Below, in pieces: positions 45,701-53,314 of a stretch of 64,000 nucleotides of DNA (positions are counted from its first letter, which is position 1; each line of letters opens with the position of its first letter). The stretch lies in the NCBI RefSeq assembly GCF_015776785.2, contig NZ_LFMD02000002.1, positions 1,425,329-1,489,328 of the forward strand, written 5' to 3'. The position numbers and the translations under genes are program-made. This DNA is from Kitasatospora sp. SUK 42 (GTDB lineage: Bacteria > Actinomycetota > Actinomycetes > Streptomycetales > Streptomycetaceae). Below the pieces are notes generated by a model. That model saw only the letters and a program-made list of their open reading frames with translations. It did no database searches and was not told the DNA's origin.

Positions 45701-46784
45701 GGACGGACGGGCGGCGGCGGGTGAAGGCGTCCACGTAGCGCAGCCGCACCTCCTCGTCCATCGGCGGGAGGCCGGGCGCCCGGCCCTCGGTGATGACGGA
45801 GGTGAGCCGTTCGCAGGCGGCCAGCATCGAGGTGGGGGTGCCGGTCTGGTCGCCGAAGGTGGCGAGGATCTCCTCGTAGGCGTAGAACGGCCGGTACGGG
45901 ATCTCCACCGAGCCCCAGTACTGGGCGAGTTCCTCGCCGCCCAGGCCGACGGGCAGGCCGTCGAAGCGGACCCGGGCGAGGGCGCGGCCGGCGTCCGCCT
46001 TCTCCTTCTCACCCTCGTCGATGCGCATCGGGACGGGCAGGATGCGGATGCCGCGCTCGCGGTAGCGGTCGTGGATGTGCTGGGCGATCCGGGAGGCGCC
46101 GTCGATGGACTGGTCGCTGAGGGTGAAGCAGACGACCAGGTCGTCGGGCATCTGGACGGTGCAGATCTCGGCGATGTCGGACAGGCCGGTGCGGGAGTCG
46201 ATCAGCACGTAGTCGTAGCGCCTGGCCATGTCGGCCTTGAGGGCGTCGAAGAACTGCCCACCGTCGAAGCGGTCGTAGAAGATGTCCCAGTCGAGGTGGG
46301 TGACGGCCTCGGAGTAGTCGCGGTTGAACTGCCCCGCGGAGAGGAAGTCCAGGCTGCCGCCGGCCGGGAAGTGCGGCCAGGAGAGCGAGAGCGCGTGCGG
46401 GTGCACCCGGGCGAAGTCCAGGTGCCAGCCCTCGGCGTGCTCGACCGGGCGCAGCGCCTCCTCCCGGTACTCGGCGATGAGGTCCATCATCCCGGTGGTG
46501 CCGGCGAGGGAGGCCGGGTCGAGGAAGGGGTGGAAGAACTTGGCGAGGCCCGGCGCCTCCAGGTCCCAGTCGACGGTGAGGACGCGGAAGCCGTTGGCGG
46601 CGAGGATCCAGGCGGTGTTGGCGAGGGCCATGGTGCGGCCGGTGCCGCCCTTGTACGAGTAGAAGGTGATGATCCGGCCGTTGCGGTCCTTCTCCGCGGC
46701 CTGCCGCTCGGCCTCGCGCTGGGCGGCGAGTTCGGCGGCGGTGAGGCCGCCGAGGCGGAGATTCCTGGTGCGGTTGTCGCTCAT
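42777..46784 (-). CDS. fxsT: FxsT: FXS-system STAND protein (MinD-like ATPase, TIR-like, NB-ARC, TPR)
   Basis: 1,335 residues. Domains in order: a MinD/ParA-type ATPase (about 36-300) with deviant Walker A KGGTGRTM at 45-52; a TIR-like domain (about 365-500, DLYLSYVPEDRMWADWIESV, VAVLSPAYQRSPQARALWES); an NB-ARC NTPase (about 535-850) with P-loop LYGLGGVGKTQVALEYAHRF and RWLLIFDNADEP; and about 400 residues of tandem tetratricopeptide repeats. This matches FxsT of the FxSxx-COOH system. Such STAND proteins switch between ATP- and ADP-bound states when the repeats sense a ligand. Its ATG overlaps the fxsC stop by four bases, so the two are coupled. No fxsA or fxsB lies beside this copy. Confidence 0.9.
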   Translation of the reverse strand: MSDNRTRNLRLGGLTAAELAAQREAERQAAEKDRNGRIITFYSYKGGTGRTMALANTAWILAANGFRVLTVDWDLEAPGLAKFFHPFLDPASLAGTTGMMDLIAEYREEALRPVEHAEGWHLDFARVHPHALSLSWPHFPAGGSLDFLSAGQFNRDYSEAVTHLDWDIFYDRFDGGQFFDALKADMARRYDYVLIDSRTGLSDIAEICTVQMPDDLVVCFTLSDQSIDGASRIAQHIHDRYRERGIRILPVPMRIDEGEKEKADAGRALARVRFDGLPVGLGGEELAQYWGSVEIPYRPFYAYEEILATFGDQTGTPTSMLAACERLTSVITEGRAPGLPPMDEEVRLRYVDAFTRRRPSVPADLYLSYVPEDRMWADWIESVLTRAGFRVLPRDLSAGTDPREETERGIDSAYRTVAVLSPAYQRSPQARALWESVVSSDPSGTRRQLLPVRVGDVRLTAPFSNRNPVDLVGRDETQSVQSLLRALGRSDVALGDEPSDGPRFPGSKPSVWDVPPRNPSFTGRSAVLEQLRNQLRGGMAAVLPTPQTLYGLGGVGKTQVALEYAHRFMSDYDLVWWIDAEQTELVAPALAELARRLGLRVGDSVTEAAEAAREALRRGVPTSRWLLIFDNADEPSEIRRFFPGGSGHILVTSRNQAWTGHAEALEVDVFTRGESVEHLCRRARSLSRPDADRVAEAVGDLPLAVEVAAAWLDTTGTPVDTYVSQLHAEAARALAVGRPADYPTPVAATWNVSIGRLRQQSPAAVRLLQLCAFFAPEPISMNLFYSDQMIRALVRFDADLSDKFMLGKVIQAIGRYALAKVDAGSNSFQVHRLVQAVIRAGMTEDEQEIAVHEVHRILTGARPVLGDTDDPANWPAFDEIWPHLSPSKAHNCDEADTRQLLIDRVRYLWKRGELDRARDLGHALDAEWTSKLGEDDRQTLLLRFQLANVLRSQGNYAEALALDEATLERQQVLLGEHHPYTLMTAGSLGADRRALGRFQAALDLDREILEQFRELFGDDNPRTLSMANNLAIDYRLVGDSEAARELDQETLDRRTAVLGPRHPYTLSTKSNLARDLRELGDYRGSVDLLQEVTSDLGDVLDPDLPENLRNAKSLAVSLRRIGQLAEARRITKETYERYLERYGADAPDALACALNLAADHSASGDKEAARDLCSTVFEGHRRLFGDEHPFTLACANNLGIYLRGSGDVPGAIERGRLTVEGLTSSVGPEHPYTLNAMINLANAYGDNGQTELAEQLGRAAYMGLCDRYTPQHPDAVACEANLAITLRAAGRHTQAAELRARSIAELIRQFGEEHPNTVSARGWKRINRDLEPQPV

Positions 46785-48211
46785 CGGTTTCCTCGTCCTC
46801 CCAAGGGCGCCATCCCGTCATCGGGGTCATCGCCGTCGTCACGGTCGTCACGGTCGGGGTCGTGGTCGGGATCGAGGCCGAACGGGTCCGGGCCGTAGGG
46901 CTCGACCCGGTGCCCGCCCTGCTCCCCGTTCGGCCCGTCCGCCCCGAACCCGTCGGGTCGGCGGAAGGCGCCCCGCAGGCTCGGGCGCGGCGCCGGGGGT
47001 TCCTCCGGCTCGGCTCTGGTGCGGCCCTCGAAGGCGTACTTGGCCTTCATCGCCGCCCGGGGCAGGGCGTCGTCGAAGTCCTCCAGGGTGTTCAGCCCGG
47101 TCGAGCGGGTCGGGCCGGTCGCGCCGAGGAAGCTCGGCCGGCTGGCGCGCCGGGTGATGCGCAGCGTCTGGTCGCTCAGCTCGGCGAGTTCGCCGCCGTC
47201 GGCGTCGCACTCGGGGTCGTCGGTGTTCCACGGTTCCAGGACGCTCACCCAGGTGGCGTCGCAGCGGTCGAAGCGGCGGACCAGTTCGCGGCGGCGCGGG
47301 TCGCGCAGCGCCCACCGGTCGAGCAGCAGCAGTCCGGGGGCCTCGGCGTTGCCCTCGATGATGGACTCGGCCTCGTCGTCGAACTCGTGCACGGTCGGCT
47401 GGAAACCCAACTGCCGCGCCAGGCGCACCGCGTGCTGCGCGATCGGCGACCCGGCCGGGCGGTAGGGGTGCCAGTCGGTGCGCCGGGCGCCGTAGAAGTC
47501 CGGGTTACGGTCCGACGGTACCTCGCCCTGGTGGTAGGCGAGTACGGAGATCCGCAGCTGCTTGGTCGGGGCGGTGACGTTGAACGCGCTGGGGAGGGTG
47601 TTGAAGTCCATCCGCCGCCCGACCGGGATCACCGTCTCCTCCGCCACCTGCACGATCCGCGCCGCCAGCCGGTGCACGGCCAGCTCGTAGGCGGAGCGGA
47701 AGTAGCTGAGCTTCATCAGCGCGTACAGGCCCTCGGTGGCGTAGTCGGGGCCGAAACTCGCATGGTTGAACTGCAGTTCACTGGCCACCGCGGGCAGCCG
47801 GTAGCGGCTCATCGGCGCCCACAGCACCGGGACGATGCCGCTGGTGCGCTCCGCGTCGATGGTCGCCGGGTAGACCGGGCGGCGGGTGAAGGCGTGCCAC
47901 TCCTGGCCGCACGGAACGCTGTTGAAGTACCGGGGCGAGTACAGCGGCACGAACACCCGGCAGGTCGACAACTCCCCGGACAGCCGGTCGGCCCACAACT
48001 CGCCCTGGTGCATGGACTCGTCCATGAACCCGACCGGCACCCCGGCCGGCACGGTGGTCAGCTGCAGCACGGCCTCGCAGAGGTCCCGGTACAGCTGCCG
48101 CACCCAGTGGTTCGGATCACCGGCCCCCCGCGCGCCGGCCTTCGGAGTGTGCGCGTAGGAGAGGAAGAAGTACGGCCGGGCCTCGTCCTCGTCCCAGCCA
48201 CGGTCGTTCAC
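46781..48211 (-). CDS. fxsC: FxsC: TIR-like protein of the FXS system
   Basis: 476 residues. An N-terminal TIR-like domain starts at once (ARPYFFLSYAHTP; VPVGFMDESMHQGELWADRL; CRVFVPLYSPRYFNSVPCGQ EWHAF). A second Rossmann-like part covers about 225-390 (LRISVLAYHQGEVPSDRN, LARQLGFQPTVHEFDDEAES). A disordered Arg/Gly/Asp-rich tail follows. This is the FxsC family found with FXS ribosomal-peptide loci. GTG 48211 has GGAGG five bases upstream and matches the family's short N-terminus. TIR-like domains can act as NAD-cleaving enzymes or scaffolds; no activity can be assigned here. It is coupled to fxsT. Confidence 0.88.
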   Translation of the reverse strand: MNDRGWDEDEARPYFFLSYAHTPKAGARGAGDPNHWVRQLYRDLCEAVLQLTTVPAGVPVGFMDESMHQGELWADRLSGELSTCRVFVPLYSPRYFNSVPCGQEWHAFTRRPVYPATIDAERTSGIVPVLWAPMSRYRLPAVASELQFNHASFGPDYATEGLYALMKLSYFRSAYELAVHRLAARIVQVAEETVIPVGRRMDFNTLPSAFNVTAPTKQLRISVLAYHQGEVPSDRNPDFYGARRTDWHPYRPAGSPIAQHAVRLARQLGFQPTVHEFDDEAESIIEGNAEAPGLLLLDRWALRDPRRRELVRRFDRCDATWVSVLEPWNTDDPECDADGGELAELSDQTLRITRRASRPSFLGATGPTRSTGLNTLEDFDDALPRAAMKAKYAFEGRTRAEPEEPPAPRPSLRGAFRRPDGFGADGPNGEQGGHRVEPYGPDPFGLDPDHDPDRDDRDDGDDPDDGMAPLGGRGNR

Positions 48212-48411
48212 ACGCGCCTCCCCCGGGCCCGTCGGCAACCTGGTTCCCGCAGCCCCCGTGCGGCGGGGCTTCAGTGTAGAAACGACTGACACCGCAATGG
48301 AATAGCACAACGACCCGCACGGATTGACATGACCGAAACGACGACCCCCGGGGGCCGTCATCCGCGATCCTGGTCATGAACCAGCCTAACTGCGCTCCTG
48401 GGAGGGCGACC

Positions 48412-48609
48412 ATGACCGAACTCAACTGGCAGCGATCCAGCTTCAGCGACGACGGGGCCGAGTTCATCGAGATCGCGTCCGAGGGCGACCTCGTCTACAT
48501 CCGCGAATCCGACAACCCCGACCTCGTCGTCACCACCACCCGCACCAAGCTCAACGCCTGGATCCTCGGCGCCAAGGACGGCGAGTTCGACCACTTCGTC
48601 GGGCTCTGA
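48412..48609 (+). CDS. DUF397 protein (orphan copy)
   Basis: 65 residues, beginning MTELNWQRSSFSDDGAEFIE. DUF397 proteins are partners of WhiJ/BldB-like HTH regulators in streptomycetes. This one has no HTH neighbour and diverges from fxsC. By direct comparison it is identical at about 45 of 64 positions to the DUF397 protein at 53,034, so the two are recent paralogues. GGGAGGG precedes the ATG. Confidence 0.88.
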   Translation: MTELNWQRSSFSDDGAEFIEIASEGDLVYIRESDNPDLVVTTTRTKLNAWILGAKDGEFDHFVGL

Positions 48610-48625
48610 CCGCCCCGGGAGGGAG

Positions 48626-49153
48626 TCAGCGGCCGACGAGCTCCCCCAACTCGTCGGCCGACTCCGAGGTGAGGCGGTAGAACCCCTGGAGGCTGACGGA
48701 GTGTTCGAGACGGCCCTCCACCACGTACTTCAGGACCCTGGTGCGGTTGCGCCGGTTGCGCCAGGTGAGCCGCTCCAGCAGTTCGCCCGGTATCCGCCGG
48801 TCGAAGCGCACGGGCGTGGCGTCCACGTGCACCGCCGAGGCGCCGCAGCCGCCGGCGCCGAGCATCCGCCAGTCGTCGTGCCCGGGGAACGCCGGGTCCC
48901 GCCACGTCGCGGCGGGGGTGCCGCAGCAGTCGCCGCGTTCCCGGTCGACCACCAGCATCCGGCTGACCACGAACACCTCGCACCGGTTGACGTGCAGCGC
49001 GTACACCTCGTCCCCGGCGCGGGCCCCGGACCAGGCGGGCAGCGAGGAGTGCACCCCACTGAAGGCGACCGGGGGCCGCACGCCCACGTGACCGGCCTTG
49101 CGCAGGGCGCGGCAGGTGTCGTGGGTCCACAGGACGGTGAAGGCATCGGGCAT
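48626..49153 (-). CDS. Conserved-looking hypothetical protein
   Basis: 175 residues; I do not recognise the family. Visible features are a compact N-terminal part (VLWTHDTCRALRKAGHVGVR), a beta-rich core (GDEVYALHVNRCEVFVVSRM, LVVDRERGDCCGTPAATW) and a basic RNRRNRTRVLKYVVEG segment. The core faintly recalls EVE/PUA-like nucleic-acid-binding folds, which is only an impression. It follows the metallo-hydrolase gene by 49 bases on the same strand and may share its transcript. Confidence 0.65.
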   Translation of the reverse strand: MPDAFTVLWTHDTCRALRKAGHVGVRPPVAFSGVHSSLPAWSGARAGDEVYALHVNRCEVFVVSRMLVVDRERGDCCGTPAATWRDPAFPGHDDWRMLGAGGCGASAVHVDATPVRFDRRIPGELLERLTWRNRRNRTRVLKYVVEGRLEHSVSLQGFYRLTSESADELGELVGR

Positions 49154-49202
49154 GCCGCGATCCTAGGAGCGGGGTCGGACATCCGGTCCGGTTCGCCGGC
49201 CC

Positions 49203-50705
49203 TCAGGCGGCGGCCCCGGCGAGCCACGGATCGATCGGCACCCGGCAGGAGTTGAGGATCCCGGCGATCATCCGGTAGGTGCCGACCAGGGCCAGCAGTT
49301 CCAGCACCTGGGGCTCGCGGTGGCGGGCGACCAGCGCCTGCCAGGTCCCCGTCGACAGCGCGTGCGCGTCGTGCAGTTCGTCGACGGCCCGCAGCAGCGT
49401 GCGGTCGTCCTCGTTCCAGCCGGGGTGGTCCGGCCCGGCCGGGACGCGGGCGATCTCGGGCCCGGTCAGCCCGACGAGGGCGCCGAGCCGGACGTGATGG
49501 CGCCACTCGTACGGCGAGCCGGAGCGGTGCGCCGTGCGCAGGATCGCCAACTCCCGTGCGCGGGGCGGGATCAGCCCCTGGTTGAGCTGGGCGAGCAGGG
49601 GCGCCAGGTGGGCCAGCAGGTCGGGGTGGTGGCCGATGACGGCGAGGACGTTGGGCACCGGGAAGCCCTCCAGCGGCCCGGCGTCGCCGCCGCCGAACAG
49701 CTGCCGGACGGTGCTCTCCAGGCCGCCGGCGAGGGCGAGGACGTCGCCGGCGACCTTGGCGGCGGGGCGCGGCGCCAGGCGGGGCTCGTCGAACTCGTCG
49801 AGGAGGACCATCAGGTCCAGCTCGCCGGGGGTGCCGTCGCCGTTGAGCTCGCGGTAGACGGCTCCGAGGTTGAGAACCAGCCGCTCGGGGTCGGCCAGAT
49901 CGGTGAAGCCGGCCAGGTCCATCTCCCGGGCGGCCTCCAGTACGGACAGGCCCGCCCCGTGCGCGCTCACGCCGTGCTCCCGCACCCGCTCCAGGTAGGT
50001 GCGGAAGCGGCGGACCTCGGCCTTGCCGACGACCGGGCCGTGGCCGGGAACGATCGTCTCGGCGTCGAGGCCGAGGATGAGGTCGCAGGCGGCGATCCAG
50101 TTGCCGATCCGGCCGCTGTGGACCACGGGGTGGCCGCCGATGAACAGGAGGTCCCCGGTGAACAGCACGCCCGCGTCCGGCACGTGGACCAGCACATCGC
50201 CCCGGGTGTGGGCGTAGCCGACCTCGATCAGCCGGACGGTGCGGCGGCCGACGGTGAGTTCGAGTTCGCCGCTGAAGGTCCGGCTCGGCAGGTTCGGGGT
50301 GATGCCGGAGAAGTCGAAGACCTTCCGCATCCGCTGGACGACCCGCGGCAGCGGGAGGTCGCCCGGCGCGGCGAGCACTGCGTGGAGGTGCTCGCCGCGC
50401 ATGTCGGCGGCCGCGGCCTCGGAGGCGATGATCTCGGCGTCCGGGAGCAGTTGGTTGCCCCACCAGTGGTCGCCGTCGTTGTGGCTGTTGACCAGGGTGC
50501 CGATGGTGACGTGGGGCAGGGCCTCGTCGACGGCGGCCAGCAGGTCCCGGGTCAGCGGGACGGTGAACAGGGTGTCGACGAGGACCGCCTCGTCGCCGGA
50601 GACGATCAGCCCGGCGTTGCTGAGGCCCCAGGAGCCGTCCGGTTGCAGGTAGGCGTAGGTGTCCGGGGCGATCTCGTGCAGACCGAGGGAGTAGGGAACG
50701 TCCAT
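49203..50705 (-). CDS. Metallo-beta-lactamase-fold hydrolase fused to a carboxymuconolactone decarboxylase-like domain
   Basis: 500 residues. The N-terminal ~260 are an MBL fold: SNAGLIVSGDEAVLVDTLFT, metal motif SHNDGDHWWGN (74-84), TRGDVLVHVPDAGVLFTGD and VPGHGPVVGKAEV. The motif is H-x-D-x-D-H rather than H-x-H-x-D-H. The C-terminal ~150 are AhpD/CMD-like (ARELAILRTAHRSGSPYEWR HHV...), without a CxxC pair. Such a fusion could hydrolyse and then decarboxylate or isomerise a lactone-type substrate (inference). It diverges from a TetR gene across an inverted repeat, so it is probably inducible by its substrate. Confidence 0.82.
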   Translation of the reverse strand: MDVPYSLGLHEIAPDTYAYLQPDGSWGLSNAGLIVSGDEAVLVDTLFTVPLTRDLLAAVDEALPHVTIGTLVNSHNDGDHWWGNQLLPDAEIIASEAAAADMRGEHLHAVLAAPGDLPLPRVVQRMRKVFDFSGITPNLPSRTFSGELELTVGRRTVRLIEVGYAHTRGDVLVHVPDAGVLFTGDLLFIGGHPVVHSGRIGNWIAACDLILGLDAETIVPGHGPVVGKAEVRRFRTYLERVREHGVSAHGAGLSVLEAAREMDLAGFTDLADPERLVLNLGAVYRELNGDGTPGELDLMVLLDEFDEPRLAPRPAAKVAGDVLALAGGLESTVRQLFGGGDAGPLEGFPVPNVLAVIGHHPDLLAHLAPLLAQLNQGLIPPRARELAILRTAHRSGSPYEWRHHVRLGALVGLTGPEIARVPAGPDHPGWNEDDRTLLRAVDELHDAHALSTGTWQALVARHREPQVLELLALVGTYRMIAGILNSCRVPIDPWLAGAAA

Positions 50706-50724
50706 CGCTTGGCCTCCTCGCTAG

Positions 50725-50776
50725 GTGTACTTGAGTATCCAGATGTACTCCAGTCCAATTCTGGATTCAAGTACAC
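50725..50776. promoter_or_regulatory. TetR operator with long inverted repeat
   Basis: GTGTACTTGA (50725-50734) and TCAAGTACAC (50767-50776) are perfect complements. The match continues inward, allowing a 2-base gap, through ATCCAGA/TCTGGAT. TGTACTCCAG inside the spacer repeats the outer TGTACTtgAG. The element fills the 78-base region between the divergent metallo-hydrolase and TetR genes and ends eight bases before the TetR start. Confidence 0.72.
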
Positions 50777-50783
50777 TGAGGGC

Positions 50784-51362
50784 GTGACAGCGACGAACCG
50801 ACGCGAGCAGCGACGAACCGAGACCCGGGAGCGGCTACTGGCCGCCGCCCTGGAGCTGTTCGCCACCCAGGGGTACGCGGCCACGACGTACGACCACATC
50901 GCGGCGCGGGCCGATGTCGGGCGGCAGACCGCCTTCAACCACTTCGGCCGCAAGGAGGACTTCGTCGCCGCCTGGGTCCACCGCCGGCACGAACTGCTGG
51001 ACTCCCGGGGCGAAACGGGCGGCGCGTCCGCCGTCGACGCGCTGGCGGATGCACTGCGCACCCTCGCGGAGCTCAACGAGCAGGAGTACGCGCTCGCCAA
51101 GGAGTTGCACGACAGCGGAGTGCTCCACTCCGCGTTCGGCCTCGGCGCCACCACGCCCCACGCGCTGCTGAACGCCGCGACCCACGGCCGGGAACGGGGC
51201 GAGATCCGCCCCGAGTTCGAGCCGGGAACGATCGCCGACCTGGTCTTCGACGCCTACGTCACCGCCCTGAGCCGCTGGCTGAGCGCCGACGGGGATCACT
51301 CCCTCACCGAAGCGCTGCTCACCAGGCTGGACATACTCGCCAGCGGCTTCACGGCGCACTGA
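50784..51362 (+). CDS. TetR-family transcriptional regulator
   Basis: 192 residues. The HTH region is TRERLLAAALELFATQGYAA and HIAARADVGRQTAFNHFGRK, followed by a helical ligand domain. The GTG at 50784 is directly downstream of the inverted-repeat operator, leaving little room for a leader, which fits tight autoregulation. It most likely represses itself and the divergent MBL/CMD fusion gene. Confidence 0.88.
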   Translation: MTATNRREQRRTETRERLLAAALELFATQGYAATTYDHIAARADVGRQTAFNHFGRKEDFVAAWVHRRHELLDSRGETGGASAVDALADALRTLAELNEQEYALAKELHDSGVLHSAFGLGATTPHALLNAATHGRERGEIRPEFEPGTIADLVFDAYVTALSRWLSADGDHSLTEALLTRLDILASGFTAH

Positions 51363-51379
51363 ACTGCGGACGGGCGCGG

Positions 51380-51625
51380 TCAATCCCGGTGGCGCCTGAA
51401 CTCGCGCAGCAGCGCGAGGAGGTTGACCAGAGTGCTCGCCGGAACGTTGCCGAGGGAGACGAGGAGCTGGCCGTTCAGGATGGTCTCCCCGGGCTTGGCC
51501 GAGGGCCAGAGGAGGCCGAACTCGCGGCCCTCAGTGCGGAGTTCCACGATCAGATCGGTGATCTGGCGGCCGGTGAGGTGGTGAAGTGCCGGATCGGCCG
51601 GGTGGATCGGATGAAGGGCGTTCAC
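51380..51625 (-). CDS. Small hypothetical protein coupled to an ATPase gene
   Basis: 81 residues (starts NALHPIHPADPALHHLTGRQ, ends ALLREFRRHRD). The first half is His/Pro-rich, the second amphipathic helical. No family recognised. Its GTG start overlaps the stop of the upstream RsbW-like gene by four bases, so the two are probably translated together. It may be an accessory of the WhiJ-type regulatory set. Confidence 0.65.
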   Translation of the reverse strand: MNALHPIHPADPALHHLTGRQITDLIVELRTEGREFGLLWPSAKPGETILNGQLLVSLGNVPASTLVNLLALLREFRRHRD

Positions 51626-51990
51626 GCGGCGCCGTCCAACTCGAACCAGACCCGCTTGCCGAGCTTCTGCGGCTCCGCACCCCACCGGTGCATGAGGCCC
51701 TCCACCAACTGCAACCCCCGCCCCGATTCGGCGAGTTCGCTGGGCTGTCGAGGTTCGGGGAGCATGGAGCTGCGGTCGGCGACGGTGACCCGGAGGGTGC
51801 CGTTCGCGATGGCGGCGAAGACCGCCGGAGAAGTGGTCAGGCCATGACGCCAGGCATTCACGATCAGCTCCACGAGCGCGAGTTCGGCGTCCGCGATGGC
51901 CGAGTCGGAGTACCCGGCGCACTCCATGACGTGGCGCAACGCCTCGCGGGAAACGGTGAGGGAGGGGGAGTTGAGGTGGGGGTCACACAT
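51622..51990 (-). CDS. RsbW-like ATP-binding protein of a WhiJ-type regulatory set
   Basis: 122 residues. A GHKL ATPase core with N-box ELALVELIVNAWRHG and G-box ESGRGLQLVEGLMHRWG, ending KRVWFELDG. Stand-alone copies next to HTH/DUF397 genes are common in streptomycetes and are thought to modulate the HTH regulator or a sigma factor. It diverges from the HTH gene. ATG 51990 (MCDPHLNSPSLTV) is preferred to an upstream start that adds 15 residues. Confidence 0.83.
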   Translation of the reverse strand: MCDPHLNSPSLTVSREALRHVMECAGYSDSAIADAELALVELIVNAWRHGLTTSPAVFAAIANGTLRVTVADRSSMLPEPRQPSELAESGRGLQLVEGLMHRWGAEPQKLGKRVWFELDGAA

Positions 51991-52161
51991 GGGGAATCTC
52001 CCAGCGGTGCAGAGGAATGCCGCACGAGCGGGCACTACTGACGACCCGTCCGGTCGGCGGTGTGTGCTTGGAACTGTAGGTCAATTAGCCTCAACTCTGC
52101 AACACGCTCCGCACATGCATCTACACTTTGCGTAGGCATCGATCGCGGGAAGGATGTGCCC

Positions 52162-53031
52162 ATGGGGTTCAGGACTGGGATCAGCGAACGACAGCGCCGC
52201 TTCGGCGAGGAGCTTCGCCGTGTTCGAGATGCCGCCGGCATCTCGGCCTTGGAGATCGGCGAGGCCTTGGGAGTGAAGGGCCCGAACATCAGCCACACCG
52301 AAGCTGGCAGGCTTGGCCTCAATCTTGAGCGATTGAATGCCTGGCTCAACATCTGCAAGGTCACGGACCCCGAGTACCGAGCCGGCCTCATCGCCATGAG
52401 CGAGAGCGCGGGCAAGGGCTGGTGGACCGAGTTCAAGCACGACGTGACACGCAGCGCACTCGATCTGGCTGAGGCAGAGGCAAGTGCAACAGCCTTGGAG
52501 AACTACGAGTCCCTCCTGGTCCCCGGGCTATTGCAGACGAAGGCCTACGGCGAGGTCATCCAGGGGTACAACGAAAAGAAAGTCGAGTTCCGCCACGAGC
52601 GCCACAAGGTACTGACAGGCACCAACGCGCCTACGTACCGCGCAGTGATCCACGAAGCGGCCCTGCACATGATGTACGGAGGGCCTACGGTCATGCGGGA
52701 GCAGCTGAACCATCTGATCGAGATGAGCAGGCTGCCGAACGTGACGATTCAGATCCTGCCGTTCGACTGCACCACGTACGCCTCGAACGACACTCCGTTC
52801 CTGCTCATCCGCGGGACTCACGCTCGGCTTGACACCGTGTTGCTCGAACACCCTCATGGGTCCGACTTCATCGGAGCCCCTGAGGTCGTGACAACATTTG
52901 ACCGGAAGTTCGACCGGCTCAGGGGCTTGGCACTCCCTCCCCTGTCCGCCGCGACCTCCGAGTCATCACCAGCCCAGCGCGACTCATTGGGTTTGATCCA
53001 GCACATTCGCTACAAGGTCCAGGGAAGATAG
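52162..53031 (+). CDS. WhiJ-type XRE HTH regulator with DUF5753
   Basis: 289 residues. The XRE HTH is about 8-65 (RQRRFGEELRRVRDAAGISA, KGPNISHTEAGRLGLNLERL). The DUF5753 domain is about 100-280 (LENYESLLVPGLLQTKAYGE, LHMMYGGPTVMREQLNHLIE, VTIQILPFDCTTYASNDTPF). Such proteins repress development genes until a partner DUF397 protein or signal intervenes. The downstream DUF397 gene begins two bases after its stop. Its codons are clearly less GC-rich than its neighbours (many A/T-ending codons such as CTA, AAT, GCA), suggesting recent transfer. GGAAGG precedes ATG 52162. Confidence 0.92.
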   Translation: MGFRTGISERQRRFGEELRRVRDAAGISALEIGEALGVKGPNISHTEAGRLGLNLERLNAWLNICKVTDPEYRAGLIAMSESAGKGWWTEFKHDVTRSALDLAEAEASATALENYESLLVPGLLQTKAYGEVIQGYNEKKVEFRHERHKVLTGTNAPTYRAVIHEAALHMMYGGPTVMREQLNHLIEMSRLPNVTIQILPFDCTTYASNDTPFLLIRGTHARLDTVLLEHPHGSDFIGAPEVVTTFDRKFDRLRGLALPPLSAATSESSPAQRDSLGLIQHIRYKVQGR

Positions 53032-53033
53032 CC

Positions 53034-53228
53034 ATGCACCAGCTCAACTGGCAGAAGTCCAGCTTCAGCAGCGACCAGGCCAACTGCGTCGAAATCGCTT
53101 CTGCGGGTGAGCTGGTCTACATCCGCGAGTCCGACGACCCCACCACCATCGTCACCACCACCCGCACCAAGCTCAACGCCTGGATCCAGGGCGCCAAGGC
53201 CGGCGAGTTCGACCACCTCACCGCCTGA
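53034..53228 (+). CDS. DUF397 partner of the WhiJ-type regulator
   Basis: 64 residues starting MHQLNWQKSSFSSDQANCVE. It starts two bases after the HTH regulator's stop, the canonical regulator/DUF397 pair. The conserved NWQKSSFS start, CVEIA and VYIRESD segments are present. It is a close paralogue of the orphan DUF397 protein at 48,412. Confidence 0.92.
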   Translation: MHQLNWQKSSFSSDQANCVEIASAGELVYIRESDDPTTIVTTTRTKLNAWIQGAKAGEFDHLTA

Positions 53229-53314
53229 TCCCCCGGCCCCGTGCCCCGGCGCATCCCGCCGGGGCACGGGGATATCCAGTGGTGTGCCCGGCGGCAGGCA
53301 GCAAGGATCACGGC

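Noticed and set aside
42843-46898. A 1,351-codon open frame opposite fxsT
   Set aside because: Low-complexity Val/Gly/Ala sequence with no motifs; the minus-strand frame has four recognisable domains and coupled translation.
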